From Deltaproteobacteria bacterium (lineage in GTDB: Bacteria; Desulfobacterota; Desulfobulbia; Desulfobulbales; Desulfurivibrionaceae), in contig JAJZRF010000007.1 of NCBI GenBank assembly GCA_021847425.1, positions 1 through 64,000 of the forward strand: a stretch of 64,000 nt of DNA. Direction: 5' to 3'. The translations under genes were made by a program, and so were the position numbers. Of the stretch, positions 1 to 10,447 are shown one piece after another. The notes below the pieces were generated by a model, which ran no database searches, was not told the DNA's origin, and worked only from the letters and a program-made list of their open reading frames with translations. Positions within the stretch are counted from its first letter, which is position 1. The number at the start of each line of letters is the position of its first letter.

Positions 1-120
1 TCTGTACTGCCCGGAGACGAAGTGCCTCCCTGGCTTGATGACTCAGTTTTCTGCCGTCGAATTTTTCCATGGCGGCAGTATAGCATAACCCTGGATAATG
101 TCTAGTATTTTATGAACTTA

Positions 121-471
121 TTAGTAATTCTGAGCAGATGGTGCGAGGCCTGACTCTTGAAATCGTCCCAAATTTTGTCCTAGGAGGTCGACGCTGTCAT
201 TTAACAAATGAAGGATGAATCCGCGGCCATCGTCAAGCAGCTTAGCTGTGAGACATATCATCATCTCCGTTTTGCCGCTCTGTGGCTCGCCGTAGATAAC
301 GAAGGCTTTTCGGCCCACTCCGCTCAGATTGTTGAGTGCATCCCGAACGGCGGTCTCGATACAATCGACGTCTCGGCCGTTATTGATGAGGCGACGGAGT
401 TGTCTGTCATACTGATCAGGTGTAGAAGATGCTTGTTTGAAGCGCGATACATCAAATGTTCTCGTCACCAT
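121..471 (-). pseudogene. N-terminal fragment of a P-loop ATPase (possibly Z1-type), truncated
   Basis: 116-aa ORF with Walker A-like 'VIYGEPQSGKTEMMI' followed by 'LLNDSVDLLGQNL', then an early stop; no downstream ATPase domains in frame. Confidence 0.4.
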
Positions 472-642
472 TGCCCCCCTGAATCAGTGGTAAGAATTAC
501 TTTTGAGCCAGTGCCATTTTTTGAGCGGATTTGGCGACCTGTTCAAAATCCTGACTCATTTATGGTGGCTGGATTCATATAATGAGATCTGGCGCGAGAT
601 GTCAATACAGTATAGCCCAAACCGAATTACCCGCCACCATTT

Positions 643-987
643 TCACCCCAAATCCAGCACCTCCCGCAAGGCCTGATCCACCTCCGCCAGCAATGCTTCC
701 GGACAGCGCAGCAATGGCCCCTTGACCAGGCGGTTGTTGTCGATGGCCCGGAGCTGATCGAGGAGTAGGTCCGAATCCTGCGCCAGATCGCCGCCGGCCG
801 GAACACGCAGGCGCAGCGGGGCGGCATCGTCGATCAGTTTGGTGGTGAGCGGCACCACCAGGGTGGAGGGGTGGTCCACGTCGAGGAGGGGTTGGCACTG
901 CACGATGAGGACCGGCCTGGTTTTGCCGGGTTCCGTTCCCCGGCCGGGGTTGAGGTTGGCCAGCCAGATCTCGCCGCGTTCACGCAT
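643..987 (-). CDS. MazF/PemK-family toxin
   Basis: 'MRERGEIWLANLNPGRGTEPGKTRPVLIVQ...STLVVPLTT...LLLDQLRAIDNNRL' is typical MazF/PemK; start overlaps the upstream antitoxin by 8 bp. Confidence 0.85.
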   Translation of the reverse strand: MRERGEIWLANLNPGRGTEPGKTRPVLIVQCQPLLDVDHPSTLVVPLTTKLIDDAAPLRLRVPAGGDLAQDSDLLLDQLRAIDNNRLVKGPLLRCPEALLAEVDQALREVLDLG

Positions 988-1228
988 CCGGGGCTTCCTC
1001 GATGTCGGCGAACTCACGGTTGACCAGCATGCTTTCCGCCCGCACCTTTCGCGAGGCCTCCTGGAGGCGGTGCCGCCGGAGATCGCGGGCCACATTGTCG
1101 TTCATCTCGGCGATGGCCCGCCGGAGGTATTCCGTCCGGCTCAGGTGCAGCGCCTTTGCCTGACTGGTCACTTCGTCAAGCAGCGCATCGTCGATGCGCA
1201 AGGATATTGTGCCCATATCGTGCCTCAT
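980..1228 (-). CDS. Ribbon-helix-helix antitoxin of MazF-type TA pair
   Basis: 'MGTISLRIDDALLDEVTSQAKALHLSRTEYLRRAI' RHH pattern; directly upstream of and overlapping the toxin. Confidence 0.75.
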   Translation of the reverse strand: MRHDMGTISLRIDDALLDEVTSQAKALHLSRTEYLRRAIAEMNDNVARDLRRHRLQEASRKVRAESMLVNREFADIEEAPDA

Positions 1229-1471
1229 TTTTGTAGTTCAAAATAACTATACGTTTTGCACTACAAGAATGCAAGGTGGTTTGTGGATTATCGCGGCTGA
1301 AGCCGCTCCTACCTGGCCTCCCACCCTGCGCCTAACACGCAATATCTTTTCCCTGTTGAGCCTGCGCCGAAATCTTGCTAGGATAAACATACGCTGTTTC
1401 AGGCAGATGTGCGGTCGGGTTTTCCCAAACCCGACCTGAAGAGTCAACCCCAGGCGACGAGGAGAACCGTT

Positions 1472-2782
1472 ATGAGACTGATGCAGACCTTCTATTGGGA
1501 TTGTCCTCAAGCCGAGGGGAAGGGGGGTGGTTGGTGGAAGCACCTGCAAACCAAGATCTCCTCCCTGGCGGATATCGGTATCACCGGACTGTGGCTGCCG
1601 CCCTCGGCCAAATCAAGCCATATCGAGAGCATGGGCTACGCGCCCTACGATTATTACGACCACGGCGAGTTCGACCAAAAGGGCGGGGTCAAGACCTGGT
1701 TCGGCTCCACCGCCGAACTGCGGGATTTGATCCAAGCGGCGCACGATAAGGGAATGACCGTGCTTGCCGATGCGGTCTTGAACCACTGCGACATCGGCGA
1801 CGCCAAGGAGCTCAATCCCCTCACCGGCAAGGAACTGAAGACCAAATACACACCGAAATCCGGAAAGTTCGCCCGCGACTGGAGCTATTTTCACCCCTGC
1901 GAATATTCCGCCGCCGACGCCGGCGCTTTTTACGGCGACCTGGAGGGCTACGACCTCCCGGACCTGTGCCACGACAATCCTTACACCTACCTGGGCGTCA
2001 TGGAGTACATCCGCTATCTCAAGGACCGAGAGAACGGGATCGGCTACGACGGCTTCCGCTACGATGCGGTCAAATACTACGACTCCTGGATCGTGCAAAG
2101 CATTCAGGAATGGCAGAAGTGCTTCGGGGTGGTGGAATACTGGGACGGCAACAAGGAGGCGATCAAGGGATATCTCGATTACGTGCGCTGGTCCTGCGGG
2201 GCCTTCGATTTTCCGCTCTTCTACGCCCTGCGGGAGATGTGCGACAATCCCGGTTACGACCTGCGCAACCTCTGGGGCAGCGGCCTCATGTTCGATGCCC
2301 CCATGAATGCCGTCACCTTCTGCGACAACCACGACACGGACCGCAGTCAGCCCATTGTCACCGACAAGCTGCTTGCCTACGCCTTCATCCTCACCCACGA
2401 GGGCGTGCCCTGCATCTTCTGGAAGGATTATTACAACTACGGTCTGGCCCTGTCCGGCAGCGCCAACGGCATCGACCAGCTCTGCCGGGTGCACCGGGAC
2501 TATGCCGGAGGGGGGACCTCGCTGCTCCATAGCGACGAGCGGGTCTACATCGCGCAGCGTTCGGGATATCAGGGGCAGAAGGGGTTGGTGGTGGTGATCA
2601 ATACGGACCCGGAAAGGTGGCGGGGTGCCTGGGTGCGGAGCCAATGGCAGAATACCCCCCTCACCTGCGTTGCCTGGTGGGGCCATGACCTGAACCGGCC
2701 TGCGGACCAACGCGCCGACTCCGGCGGCTGGACCGAAGTGTATGCGCCGCCGCGAGGCTACGCGGTGTACGTGCCGGCCTAG
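1472..2782 (+). CDS. Alpha-amylase (GH13)
   Basis: 'MRLMQTFYWDCPQ...ITGLWLPPSAKS...VLADAVLNH...GYDGFRYDAVKYY...FCDNHDTDRSQ' GH13 conserved regions; AGGAG upstream of ATG 1472. Confidence 0.93.
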   Translation: MRLMQTFYWDCPQAEGKGGGWWKHLQTKISSLADIGITGLWLPPSAKSSHIESMGYAPYDYYDHGEFDQKGGVKTWFGSTAELRDLIQAAHDKGMTVLADAVLNHCDIGDAKELNPLTGKELKTKYTPKSGKFARDWSYFHPCEYSAADAGAFYGDLEGYDLPDLCHDNPYTYLGVMEYIRYLKDRENGIGYDGFRYDAVKYYDSWIVQSIQEWQKCFGVVEYWDGNKEAIKGYLDYVRWSCGAFDFPLFYALREMCDNPGYDLRNLWGSGLMFDAPMNAVTFCDNHDTDRSQPIVTDKLLAYAFILTHEGVPCIFWKDYYNYGLALSGSANGIDQLCRVHRDYAGGGTSLLHSDERVYIAQRSGYQGQKGLVVVINTDPERWRGAWVRSQWQNTPLTCVAWWGHDLNRPADQRADSGGWTEVYAPPRGYAVYVPA

Positions 2783-2870
2783 CCTTCCGCCTGCCTGCGT
2801 ACCTCTCATGCAACCCCGCGGGATTATGATTGCATAATTCCGCAGGGCTTGCTTTTCCTGCCTCTGAAAC

Positions 2871-5405
2871 CTACCACCCCTTCTCCGCGTACCCCTCGAT
2901 CCGGTCAAAATTGAGGTAGCGGTAGACCTCGTCCGCCTTGGGGGTCACCCGTTCGGCCAGGATGGTGTTGTATTCGGCCAGGGTGGGGATGCGCCCCAAA
3001 ACCGCGCAGACCGCGGCCAGCTCCGCCGAGCCCAGGAAGACCTTGGCGCCGGTGCCGATGCGGTTGTCGAAGTTGCGGGTGGAGGTGGAGAAGACCACGG
3101 CGTTGTCGCGGGTTCTCGCCTGGTTGCCCATGCAGAGCGAACATCCCGGAATCTCGGTGCGCGCTCCGGCCCGGCCGAAGATGCTGTAGATCCCCTCACC
3201 CTTGAGCTGCTCCTCGTCCATGCGGGTGGGCGGCGCCACCCAGAGGCGGCCCGCCACCTGGGGCTTGCCGTCGAGAATCCTGGCCAGGGCACGGAAATGG
3301 CCGATGTTGGTCATGCAGGAGCCGACAAACACCTCATCTATTGGTGTGCCCGCCACCTCGGAGAGCAGCTTGACGTCGTCCGGATCGTTGGGGCAGGCCA
3401 GGACCGGCTCGGTGATGGTGGCAAGGTCGATCGTCAGCACCGCCTTGTATTCGGCATCCGCATCCGGGACGAGCAACTCGGGCGCGGCCAGCCACGCCTC
3501 CATGGCCTTGATCCGGTTGCGGATGGCCGTAGCATCCTGATAGCCCCGGGTCTCCAGGTTTTTCAAGAGCTCCACATTGGAGCGGAGGAATTCGGCCACC
3601 GGCTCCTTGTTGAGCCGCACGGTGCAGGCAGCGGCGGAGCGTTCCGCCGAGGCGTCGGCCAGCTCGAAGGCCTGTTCCACCGCCAGGTCCGGCAGCCCCT
3701 CGATCTCAAGGACCGTGCCGGCAAAAAGGTTCTTCTTGCCCTTCTTCTCCACGGTCAAGAGCCCCTGCTGGATGGCCACATAAGGAATGGCGTTGACCAG
3801 ATCCCGCAGGGTGATGCCGGGCTGCATCTTTCCCGTAAAGCGGATCAGCACCGATTCCGGCATGACCAGGGGCATGGAGCCGGTGGCCGCGGCAAAGGCC
3901 ACCAACCCCGAACCGGCCGGAAAGGAGATGCCGATGGGAAAGCGGGTGTGGGAATCGCCGCCGGTGCCCACGGTGTCGGGCAGGACCATGCGGTTGAGCC
4001 AGGAATGGACCACCCCGTCGCCGGGGCGCAGACTGATCCCGCCCCGCTCGCTGATGAAACCGGGCAGGCTCTGGTGGGTCTTCACGTCCACCGGCTTGGG
4101 ATAGGCGGCGGTATGGCAGAAGGACTGCATGACCAGGGGGGCGGAAAATTTCAGGCAGGCCAGTTCCTTGATCTCGTCGCGGGTCATGGGGCCGGTGGTG
4201 TCCTGGGAGCCCACCGAGGTCATCTTGGGCTCGCAGTACATGCCGGGCCGCACCCCGGGAAGATTGCAAGCCTTGCCCACCATCTTCTGGGCCAGGGTGT
4301 ACCCCTTGCCACTGTCCTTGGGAACCTCCGGCTCCCGAAACAGGGTGGTGGGCGGCAGCCCCAACGCCTCGCGGGCCTTGGCCGTCAAGCCCCTCCCGAT
4401 GATGAGATTGACCCTCCCCCCGGCCTGAACCTCGTCGGGCAGGGTGGCGGGGGAGAGGTTGAAGCGACTGACAACCTGCCCGTCCCGGCTGATGGTGCCG
4501 GTGCGGGTGTTGATGGTGATGATGTCCCCGGTCTCCAGGGAGGTCACCTCGCACTGGATGGGCAGCATGCCCGAGTCTTCTGCGGTGTTGAAGTAGATGG
4601 GCGCGATGGTGGAGCCCAAGACCACCCCGCCGGTGCGCTTGGCCGGCACATGGGGGATGTCGCGGCCCATGTGCCAGAGCATGGAATTGACCCCGGACTT
4701 GCGGGAGGAGCCGGTGCCCACCACGTCGCCCACATAGGCCACGGGATGACCCTTTTTCTTCAGCTCCTCGATCTTCGCCAGCGAACCGGGCAGCCGGTTG
4801 CTCAACATGGACTGGGCGTGCAGGGGGATGTCCGGACGGCTCCACGCCTCGGAGGCCGGGGAAAGATCGTCGGTGTTGGTTTCGCCCGGAACCTTAAACA
4901 CGGTGACCGTGAGCTCCTCGGGCATGGGAGGCCGGGAGGTGAACCAGGTCGCCTCCGCCCAGTTGGCCACGACCTGCCGGGCATGGGGATTGGACTTTGC
5001 CTTGGCAGCCACATCCTTGAAGGAGTCGTAGACCAGAAGGGTGTTGGAAAGGGCGGCCACCGCATCCGGGGCCAGGGCTGCATCATCCAGCAGATCGATG
5101 AGCGGCTGCACATTATAGCCGCCCAGCATGGTGCCAAGCAATTGCACCGCCGCCTTTTTGCCGATGAGCGGCGAACCGATCTTCCCCTGGGCTATCCCGG
5201 CAAGAAACCCGGCCTTGACCCTGGACGCCTCATCAACACCCGGCGGAACCTGATTGCTGATGAGATCGAGCAGGGTTGCTTCCGTTCCAGCGGGCGATTT
5301 TTGCAGCAGCGCAACCAGAGCCGTGGTCTGGTCGGCGGAAAGGGGAAGAGGGGGTAGCCCTTGGGCAGCCCGCTCGGCAACATGTTTTTGATACGCCTCA
5401 AGCAT
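2871..5405 (-). CDS. acnB: Bifunctional aconitate hydratase 2 / 2-methylisocitrate dehydratase
   Basis: Long ORF starting '[22 protein letters not shown]' with AcnB features '[16 protein letters not shown]', '[22 protein letters not shown]', '[10 protein letters not shown]'. Confidence 0.95.
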   Translation of the reverse strand: MLEAYQKHVAERAAQGLPPLPLSADQTTALVALLQKSPAGTEATLLDLISNQVPPGVDEASRVKAGFLAGIAQGKIGSPLIGKKAAVQLLGTMLGGYNVQPLIDLLDDAALAPDAVAALSNTLLVYDSFKDVAAKAKSNPHARQVVANWAEATWFTSRPPMPEELTVTVFKVPGETNTDDLSPASEAWSRPDIPLHAQSMLSNRLPGSLAKIEELKKKGHPVAYVGDVVGTGSSRKSGVNSMLWHMGRDIPHVPAKRTGGVVLGSTIAPIYFNTAEDSGMLPIQCEVTSLETGDIITINTRTGTISRDGQVVSRFNLSPATLPDEVQAGGRVNLIIGRGLTAKAREALGLPPTTLFREPEVPKDSGKGYTLAQKMVGKACNLPGVRPGMYCEPKMTSVGSQDTTGPMTRDEIKELACLKFSAPLVMQSFCHTAAYPKPVDVKTHQSLPGFISERGGISLRPGDGVVHSWLNRMVLPDTVGTGGDSHTRFPIGISFPAGSGLVAFAAATGSMPLVMPESVLIRFTGKMQPGITLRDLVNAIPYVAIQQGLLTVEKKGKKNLFAGTVLEIEGLPDLAVEQAFELADASAERSAAACTVRLNKEPVAEFLRSNVELLKNLETRGYQDATAIRNRIKAMEAWLAAPELLVPDADAEYKAVLTIDLATITEPVLACPNDPDDVKLLSEVAGTPIDEVFVGSCMTNIGHFRALARILDGKPQVAGRLWVAPPTRMDEEQLKGEGIYSIFGRAGARTEIPGCSLCMGNQARTRDNAVVFSTSTRNFDNRIGTGAKVFLGSAELAAVCAVLGRIPTLAEYNTILAERVTPKADEVYRYLNFDRIEGYAEKGW

Positions 5406-5524
5406 GGGAACGACCTCCTTGCCTAATAAGAAACCGGGCAATCCGGTAATTTTTTCCAAACCAGATTCCTACCCTTGCCGGACGCGACCTGTCAAGCAGA
5501 ACCTGAGGCTGGAGGCCAGAATCG

Positions 5525-5760
5525 GGATATAGGGGGCGGCCAGTAACCCTGACTGCTCCCCTCCCACACCACCCGGCATGCGGGTCCGCACCGGGCGGCT
5601 GGAATAGTTGAGGTTAGCGCACTTGAGTCAAGCCAGGCACGCATCCTGAGGTTGATTGTTTCTGATCCGCCCGATTCAGTTTCTCGCTGCCAAGGTCTTT
5701 CGGGCTTCACCCTATCAACCATGCTGACGAGCTTCGCTGTTGCGAACACGAGAGTGCCAC
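5525..5760 (-). mobile_element. 3'-terminal remnant of a group II intron (domain V/VI region)
   Basis: Reverse complement reads '...CAACTATTCCAGCCGCCCGGTGCGGACCCGCATGCCGGGTGGTGTGGGAGGGGAGCAGTCAGGGTTACTGGCCGCCCCCTATATCCCGATT', resembling group II intron 3' ends; hairpin CCGCCCGGTGCGG...CGCATGCCGGGTGG at 5570-5598. Confidence 0.6.
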
Positions 5761-5761
5761 T

Positions 5762-6480
5762 ACCATGATGATCCTGTCGTCATGGTGCCGTGAGGAAACC
5801 TCGTCAATGAACAGTTGCATGCAGTCGCTGTTCACCTGCGGCAGAATCAACGTGTCGAGTTCTTTATCGGCCACGGAGACAGCGGCGTAAGCATATGTGT
5901 GCTTCTGTCCTGCGCCACCACATCGGCCTTTGGATGCATCGTGTCTGGCGCGAGTTTTCGCCAACCGTGGCGATGAAGAAGATTGTAGGCGGAGGCTAAA
6001 GACGGTTTGCGCCCCAATCGTTCATCCAGCGCCTTTTTGATCTCGCCGACGACCAGTATGCCGCCTTTGGCCGCCTTGTCGAAAAAGGGTGCGAGAAAGG
6101 CAGCCTTTTCTTCCTTGCTCATATTCTCTCGACGGCGTCCACCCCTTTGTCGTTTCTCCTGACTGCCCGCGCCGCCTGCCCGAATGAATGGCGTGCGCAA
6201 CTGACAAACCCAGCCCGGTGATACTCCGGTGACCGCAGCCACCTGTTCCATCGTAAAGCCAAACTCCAACGGCAGAACCATGGCCTGCGCTTGTCGGAGC
6301 TCCTCTATCGTGCGTGATTTTGCCTGGATGCTCTGTCGCCGAGCCGAGAGGATGACCTGCTCAACTACTTCGATGCGCCTATCGATAACGGCATCGTGAA
6401 AGGCCTCAACAACGGCGAGCTCCTGAAAATACGTCTTATATTTTTCCAGGCAATGCCGAGAAGATAAGTGAAAGCATCCT
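5762..6480 (-). pseudogene. IS630-family transposase remnant (frameshifted and truncated)
   Basis: ORF 5847-6569 contains HTH/winged-helix 'FTMEQVAAVTGVSPGWVCQLR...LLHRHGWRKLAPDTMHPKAD'; continuation 'KHTYAYAAVSVADKELDTLILPQVNSDCMQLFIDEVSSRHHDDRIIMVV' lies in another frame (5707-5964) and stops before the catalytic core. Confidence 0.75.
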
Positions 6481-6507
6481 GCAACCATCGGACAGGGGAA
6501 AGGAAAA

Positions 6508-6885
6508 ATGACCCAGGCGAACAGGCAGATCCTCATCGTGGACGATACGACGGTTCTCCGCAATATCATGAAAATGCAGCTGCAGCGGATGGGGTTTTCC
6601 CTTATTCATGAAGCCCCGGACGGCAGCGCGGCCATGAAGATCCTTCACGCCCGGAAGATAGATCTTGTGATCTCCGATTGGAACATGCCGGTGATGAACG
6701 GGGTTGAACTGCTGCGGGAAATACGCGCCAGCGAGGTTTTTAAAGACATCCCTTTCATCATGGTGACGGCGGAGGCCACCGAGGCCAGACTCAGCATGGC
6801 CTTGCAGCTCAAGGTGGACGAGTTGATCTTAAAGCCCTTCACCCTGGAGATTCTCGAACGGAAAATCATCCGGGTCATTCAATGA
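6508..6885 (+). CDS. CheY-like single-domain response regulator
   Basis: 'ILIVDDTTVLRNIM...DLVISDWNMPVMNGVELLREIR...FIMVTAEA...LILKPF' receiver-domain signature. Confidence 0.93.
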   Translation: MTQANRQILIVDDTTVLRNIMKMQLQRMGFSLIHEAPDGSAAMKILHARKIDLVISDWNMPVMNGVELLREIRASEVFKDIPFIMVTAEATEARLSMALQLKVDELILKPFTLEILERKIIRVIQ

Positions 6886-7427
6886 GACCGGTCCTGTTGC
6901 CGTAATTTCGGCGGGACCGGGTCCAGAGTTCGCAAGCTTGCCAACAGTGTATCCAGCGCAAAACCGGAGCAGACCCTCCGGTTTTGCTCCAGGGCCGCCA
7001 CTGCCCGTCCGGCCATTTTTGCTCCTGCCTCGAAATAGCCATACTCCCCCTTGATATAGAAGCCCGCCGCCCGGATCAGGGCCTGGAGAATCTCTTTTTC
7101 CGCGCCACGCGCCCCATGCCAGGCCTGCTCCAGAATTTCGTGGACCTCGAAAAAAAGCCCCAGATCCCAAAACACCAGCGCCCGGGCCAGGGCATCCCCG
7201 GCTCGAATGCGGGCGATTATGGCAAGGGCCTTGGCGTACCCGGCCAATCGCGCCTCGATATAGGCGACATAGGGGGGTGCCAACCCTGGTTGCAGATACC
7301 GTGCGGCTACGGCCCGGACCGGGGCAAGATCCATTTGGCGCAACGCCTGGGGCAGAGCGGCGGAAAGTTCATTTCTGATATCGCGGCTCAGGCGATCCTG
7401 AAACGGCTCAAAACGAGGGATAGTCAT
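6879..7427 (-). CDS. DUF309 family protein
   Basis: 'LFFEVHEILEQAWHGARGAEKEILQALIRAAGFYIK' DUF309 motif. Confidence 0.75.
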   Translation of the reverse strand: MTIPRFEPFQDRLSRDIRNELSAALPQALRQMDLAPVRAVAARYLQPGLAPPYVAYIEARLAGYAKALAIIARIRAGDALARALVFWDLGLFFEVHEILEQAWHGARGAEKEILQALIRAAGFYIKGEYGYFEAGAKMAGRAVAALEQNRRVCSGFALDTLLASLRTLDPVPPKLRQQDRSH

Positions 7428-7434
7428 GGGGCGA

Positions 7435-7938
7435 TTATTTATAGAGGTCCGGGTAGAGCTTTTTCAGGCAGTCCGGGCAGATGCTGTGGGTGAAATCGGC
7501 CGAGGTCTTGGCGGAGATGAATTTCTCAACGGTGGTCCACGAGGCAGGGTCATGGGGGTCGCCATCCGCGCTGCGGATTTTTTTGCAGGAGGCGCAGATG
7601 GGCAACAGACCCTGGAGAGTATTTTTTATCTCCAGAAGCATTCTGGTCTGGATGTGAAGGCCAAGGAGGACGAAGAGGGAGCCAAGGAGAAAAACGAGAC
7701 CAACGAGGAGTTCACCGACAAAGGGAAAGCGGAGGGAAAAGATCCAGGCCACCACGCAGTAACCCAGGAGAAAAAAGAACATCATACCGCGATGCAACCG
7801 CAGGGAACGGATGATTTCCTGTTTGCTGCGCTCGGGGATGAAAGGGGTGAGAACGTGCAGATCCCTGGCCTTGACAAGGTTGAAGAGCATGACAACTGCT
7901 CCGCTCAGGATCATGACGATGCTCAGGATGTGCTGCAT
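7435..7938 (-). CDS. Membrane protein with C-terminal CxxC...CxxC module
   Basis: Several hydrophobic N-terminal helices, then 'LLPICASCKKIRSADGDP...SICPDCLKKLYPDL', a tail usually seen on PAS/histidine-kinase proteins. Confidence 0.65.
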   Translation of the reverse strand: MQHILSIVMILSGAVVMLFNLVKARDLHVLTPFIPERSKQEIIRSLRLHRGMMFFFLLGYCVVAWIFSLRFPFVGELLVGLVFLLGSLFVLLGLHIQTRMLLEIKNTLQGLLPICASCKKIRSADGDPHDPASWTTVEKFISAKTSADFTHSICPDCLKKLYPDLYK

Positions 7939-8000
7939 GGCGGGGGCGGATATCCTCGTATTGAAAGTTAATGCTTGCCTTAAGTATAGGCATTTTTTGT

Positions 8001-9224
8001 TCAGGAGGCCATTTTTTTTCTGAAAAGGCCGTTGTTTTCGCAGACTGCTGGAGCAGGGTCGAGGGTAAGGGTGATGAGGCTGTTCGGGTTTGCCTGGGTG
8101 AGCATTCCGTCCTTACTGGACAGAGAGAGCACCGTGTGCTCTGTGTTGGTAAGGGTGCGGCCCAGGTATTCCAACCGGTCGCCCAGCGCGATGGGATTGC
8201 GGGTTTCAATAACCGGCTGGGGTCCGGCTTGGCGGACAATGCCCACCGGGGCATAGTCGTAACTGATCAGCGGCCCGTTGTAGAGCATGTCGGCTGTTCC
8301 TGGCGGCTGGGCGAAGAAGTTTTCCGTGTAGCCCCGCGAACCGATTTTCAGCAGCTCCTCCCGGAAGGATTCGGGCAGTGCGGCGGCAAGCCCCCGGGCA
8401 GCCCAGTAATCAAGGGCAGCCCGGTAGAGGCGGGTTATGGCCCCCACGTAGTAGACGCTTTTCATCCTCCCCTCGATCTTGAGGCTGTCCGCCCCGGCCC
8501 GGATCAGCTCGGGCAGCCGGTTGAGCAGGCAGAGATCCTTGGCGTTGAAGATATAGGTGCCGCGGCGGTCTTCCTCCACCGGGAAGAACTGGCCCGGCCG
8601 TTTTTCCTCTTCCAGACGGTAGTGGTAGCGGCAGGGGTGGGCGCAGTTGCCCTGGTTGGCGTCGCGGCCCGTGAGATAGAGGCTGAGCAGGCAGCGGCCC
8701 GAGTAGGAGATGCACAGCGCCCCGTGGACGAAAATCTCCAGCTCCGCCCCGGTGGCCTGCCGGATCTGAGTGATCTCGGCCAGGGAGAGCTCGCGGGCCA
8801 GATTGAGACGTTTGACCCCCTGGCCGGCCCAGAAACGAACGGACTCCAGATTGGTGACATTGGCCTGGGTGCTGAGATGGATCGGGAGCTCCGGCGCCAC
8901 CCGTTGGGCAACGGCGAGGATGCCCGGGTCGGAGATGATCAGGCCGTCCACCTTCGCCTCGCGCAGCCCGGTAAGATAAGCGGGCAGCCCGGCAAGATCG
9001 TCATTGTGGGCAAAGATGTTGAGGGTGGTGTATACTTTAACACCGTGGTCATGGGCATAGGCAACGGCCTGTCCGATTTCCTCTTCGGAAAAATTGGTGG
9101 CATGGGCCCGGAGGCTGAATTTCTTGTCGCCGAGATAGACTGCATCCGCGCCATAGTGGATGGCGGTCTGCATCTTTTCAAAATTGCCTGCCGGGGCAAG
9201 GAGTTCCGGGAGTTTCATCAACAA
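8001..9224 (-). CDS. Peptidase U32 family protein
   Basis: 'PELLAPAGNFEKMQTAIHYGADAVYLG...FVHGALCISYSGRCLLS...RDANQGNCAHPCRY...SLKIEGRMKSVYYVG' U32 hallmark motifs. Confidence 0.93.
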   Translation of the reverse strand: MLMKLPELLAPAGNFEKMQTAIHYGADAVYLGDKKFSLRAHATNFSEEEIGQAVAYAHDHGVKVYTTLNIFAHNDDLAGLPAYLTGLREAKVDGLIISDPGILAVAQRVAPELPIHLSTQANVTNLESVRFWAGQGVKRLNLARELSLAEITQIRQATGAELEIFVHGALCISYSGRCLLSLYLTGRDANQGNCAHPCRYHYRLEEEKRPGQFFPVEEDRRGTYIFNAKDLCLLNRLPELIRAGADSLKIEGRMKSVYYVGAITRLYRAALDYWAARGLAAALPESFREELLKIGSRGYTENFFAQPPGTADMLYNGPLISYDYAPVGIVRQAGPQPVIETRNPIALGDRLEYLGRTLTNTEHTVLSLSSKDGMLTQANPNSLITLTLDPAPAVCENNGLFRKKMAS

Positions 9225-9247
9225 GCCTTTTTCATGCTGGGGATCGG

Positions 9248-10315
9248 ATGGCAGAGAGTTTCGAGACGACTATACAACAAAAAAAGATTGTTGTCGCCAT
9301 GAGCGGCGGGGTGGATTCCTCGGTGGCCGCGGCTCTGTTGCAACAGCAGGGTGCGCGGGTAGAGGGCGTTTTCATGGCTCTGGCCCAGCCCGATCTGGCA
9401 GAGCAGCTGCACCGGGTCCGGGCGGTGGCCGATCTGTTAAGGATTCCCCTGACCGTGGTGGATCTGGGCGATGCGTTCCGAAGGTCGGTGGTGGATTATT
9501 TCTGCGCCAGCTATTTTGCCGGGAAAACCCCCAACCCCTGCATGGTCTGCAACCGGACCATCAAATGCGGCCAGCTGCTGGCCCAGGTGCGGGAGAGCCT
9601 GGGGGCAAAGCTGCTGGCCACCGGCCATTATGCCCGGCTCAGCGGGGATACGGCCACCGGGTATCGGCTGCTGCAAGGCGCTGATCCCAAAAAGGATCAG
9701 TCCTATTTTCTCGGGCTGCTCACCCAGGAGCAACTGGCGCATCTCTGCTTTCCCTTGGGCACCTTCCGGAAAGAGGAGGTCTACACCCTTGCCGCCGGCT
9801 TTGGCTTGGCTTTCCGGCACACGGCAGAGAGTCAGGACATCTGTTTTCTGAAACACCAATCGGTGGGGGAGTTTCTCGCCTCCCATGCTCCAGGGCAAGG
9901 GCGGCCCGGCCCGATGCTGACCTTGCAGGGCAAGGAGCTTGGCCAACATGCAGGCATCCATCATTATACCGTCGGCCAGCGTCGGGGGCTGGGGTTGCCG
10001 GACGCCACCCCCTGGTATGTGGCGGGGCTTGATCCGGAGAGCAACGCGGTGGTGGTCGGCAAGGATGCGGATCTCTGGCAGCAGGAGGTGGAGTTGCCTG
10101 GGGTGCATTGGCAAAATACCCAGCCCCCGACCTTGCCCCGCGTGTGCATGGTGAAGATCCGCTCCCGGCATCCACCCTGTCAGGCAGAGATCGCCGGGCA
10201 TGGCGGCGGGGTGCGGCTGACCTTTGCCGAGCCCCAGCGCGCTGTGACCCCCGGCCAGTTCGCGGTTTTTTATGAAGGCGAGGCGGTTCTCGGCTGCGGC
10301 GAGATTGCGAAGTGA
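9248..10315 (+). CDS. mnmA: tRNA-specific 2-thiouridylase MnmA
   Basis: 'VVAMSGGVDSSVAAALL', 'NPCMVCNRTIKCG', 'ATGHYAR', 'KKDQSYFLGLL', 'ESQDICFL', 'VGQRRGLGL'. Confidence 0.95.
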   Translation: MAESFETTIQQKKIVVAMSGGVDSSVAAALLQQQGARVEGVFMALAQPDLAEQLHRVRAVADLLRIPLTVVDLGDAFRRSVVDYFCASYFAGKTPNPCMVCNRTIKCGQLLAQVRESLGAKLLATGHYARLSGDTATGYRLLQGADPKKDQSYFLGLLTQEQLAHLCFPLGTFRKEEVYTLAAGFGLAFRHTAESQDICFLKHQSVGEFLASHAPGQGRPGPMLTLQGKELGQHAGIHHYTVGQRRGLGLPDATPWYVAGLDPESNAVVVGKDADLWQQEVELPGVHWQNTQPPTLPRVCMVKIRSRHPPCQAEIAGHGGGVRLTFAEPQRAVTPGQFAVFYEGEAVLGCGEIAK

Positions 10316-10447
10316 GGCAAAATTTGTGTTTGGCAGATGGACCGGAAAAACGATACACTGATGGGGATCCCGCGTTTGCCAAGCCCTTGTCTCCGTCTCC
10401 CGAGGGGGGCAAAAAATCCTGACCACCCGGAAAAGCCGAGGAGCATT

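Noticed and set aside
3297-5357. 686-aa plus-strand ORF antisense to acnB
   Set aside because: Low-complexity Gly/His/Gln-rich translation without domains; mirror of a high-GC coding frame.
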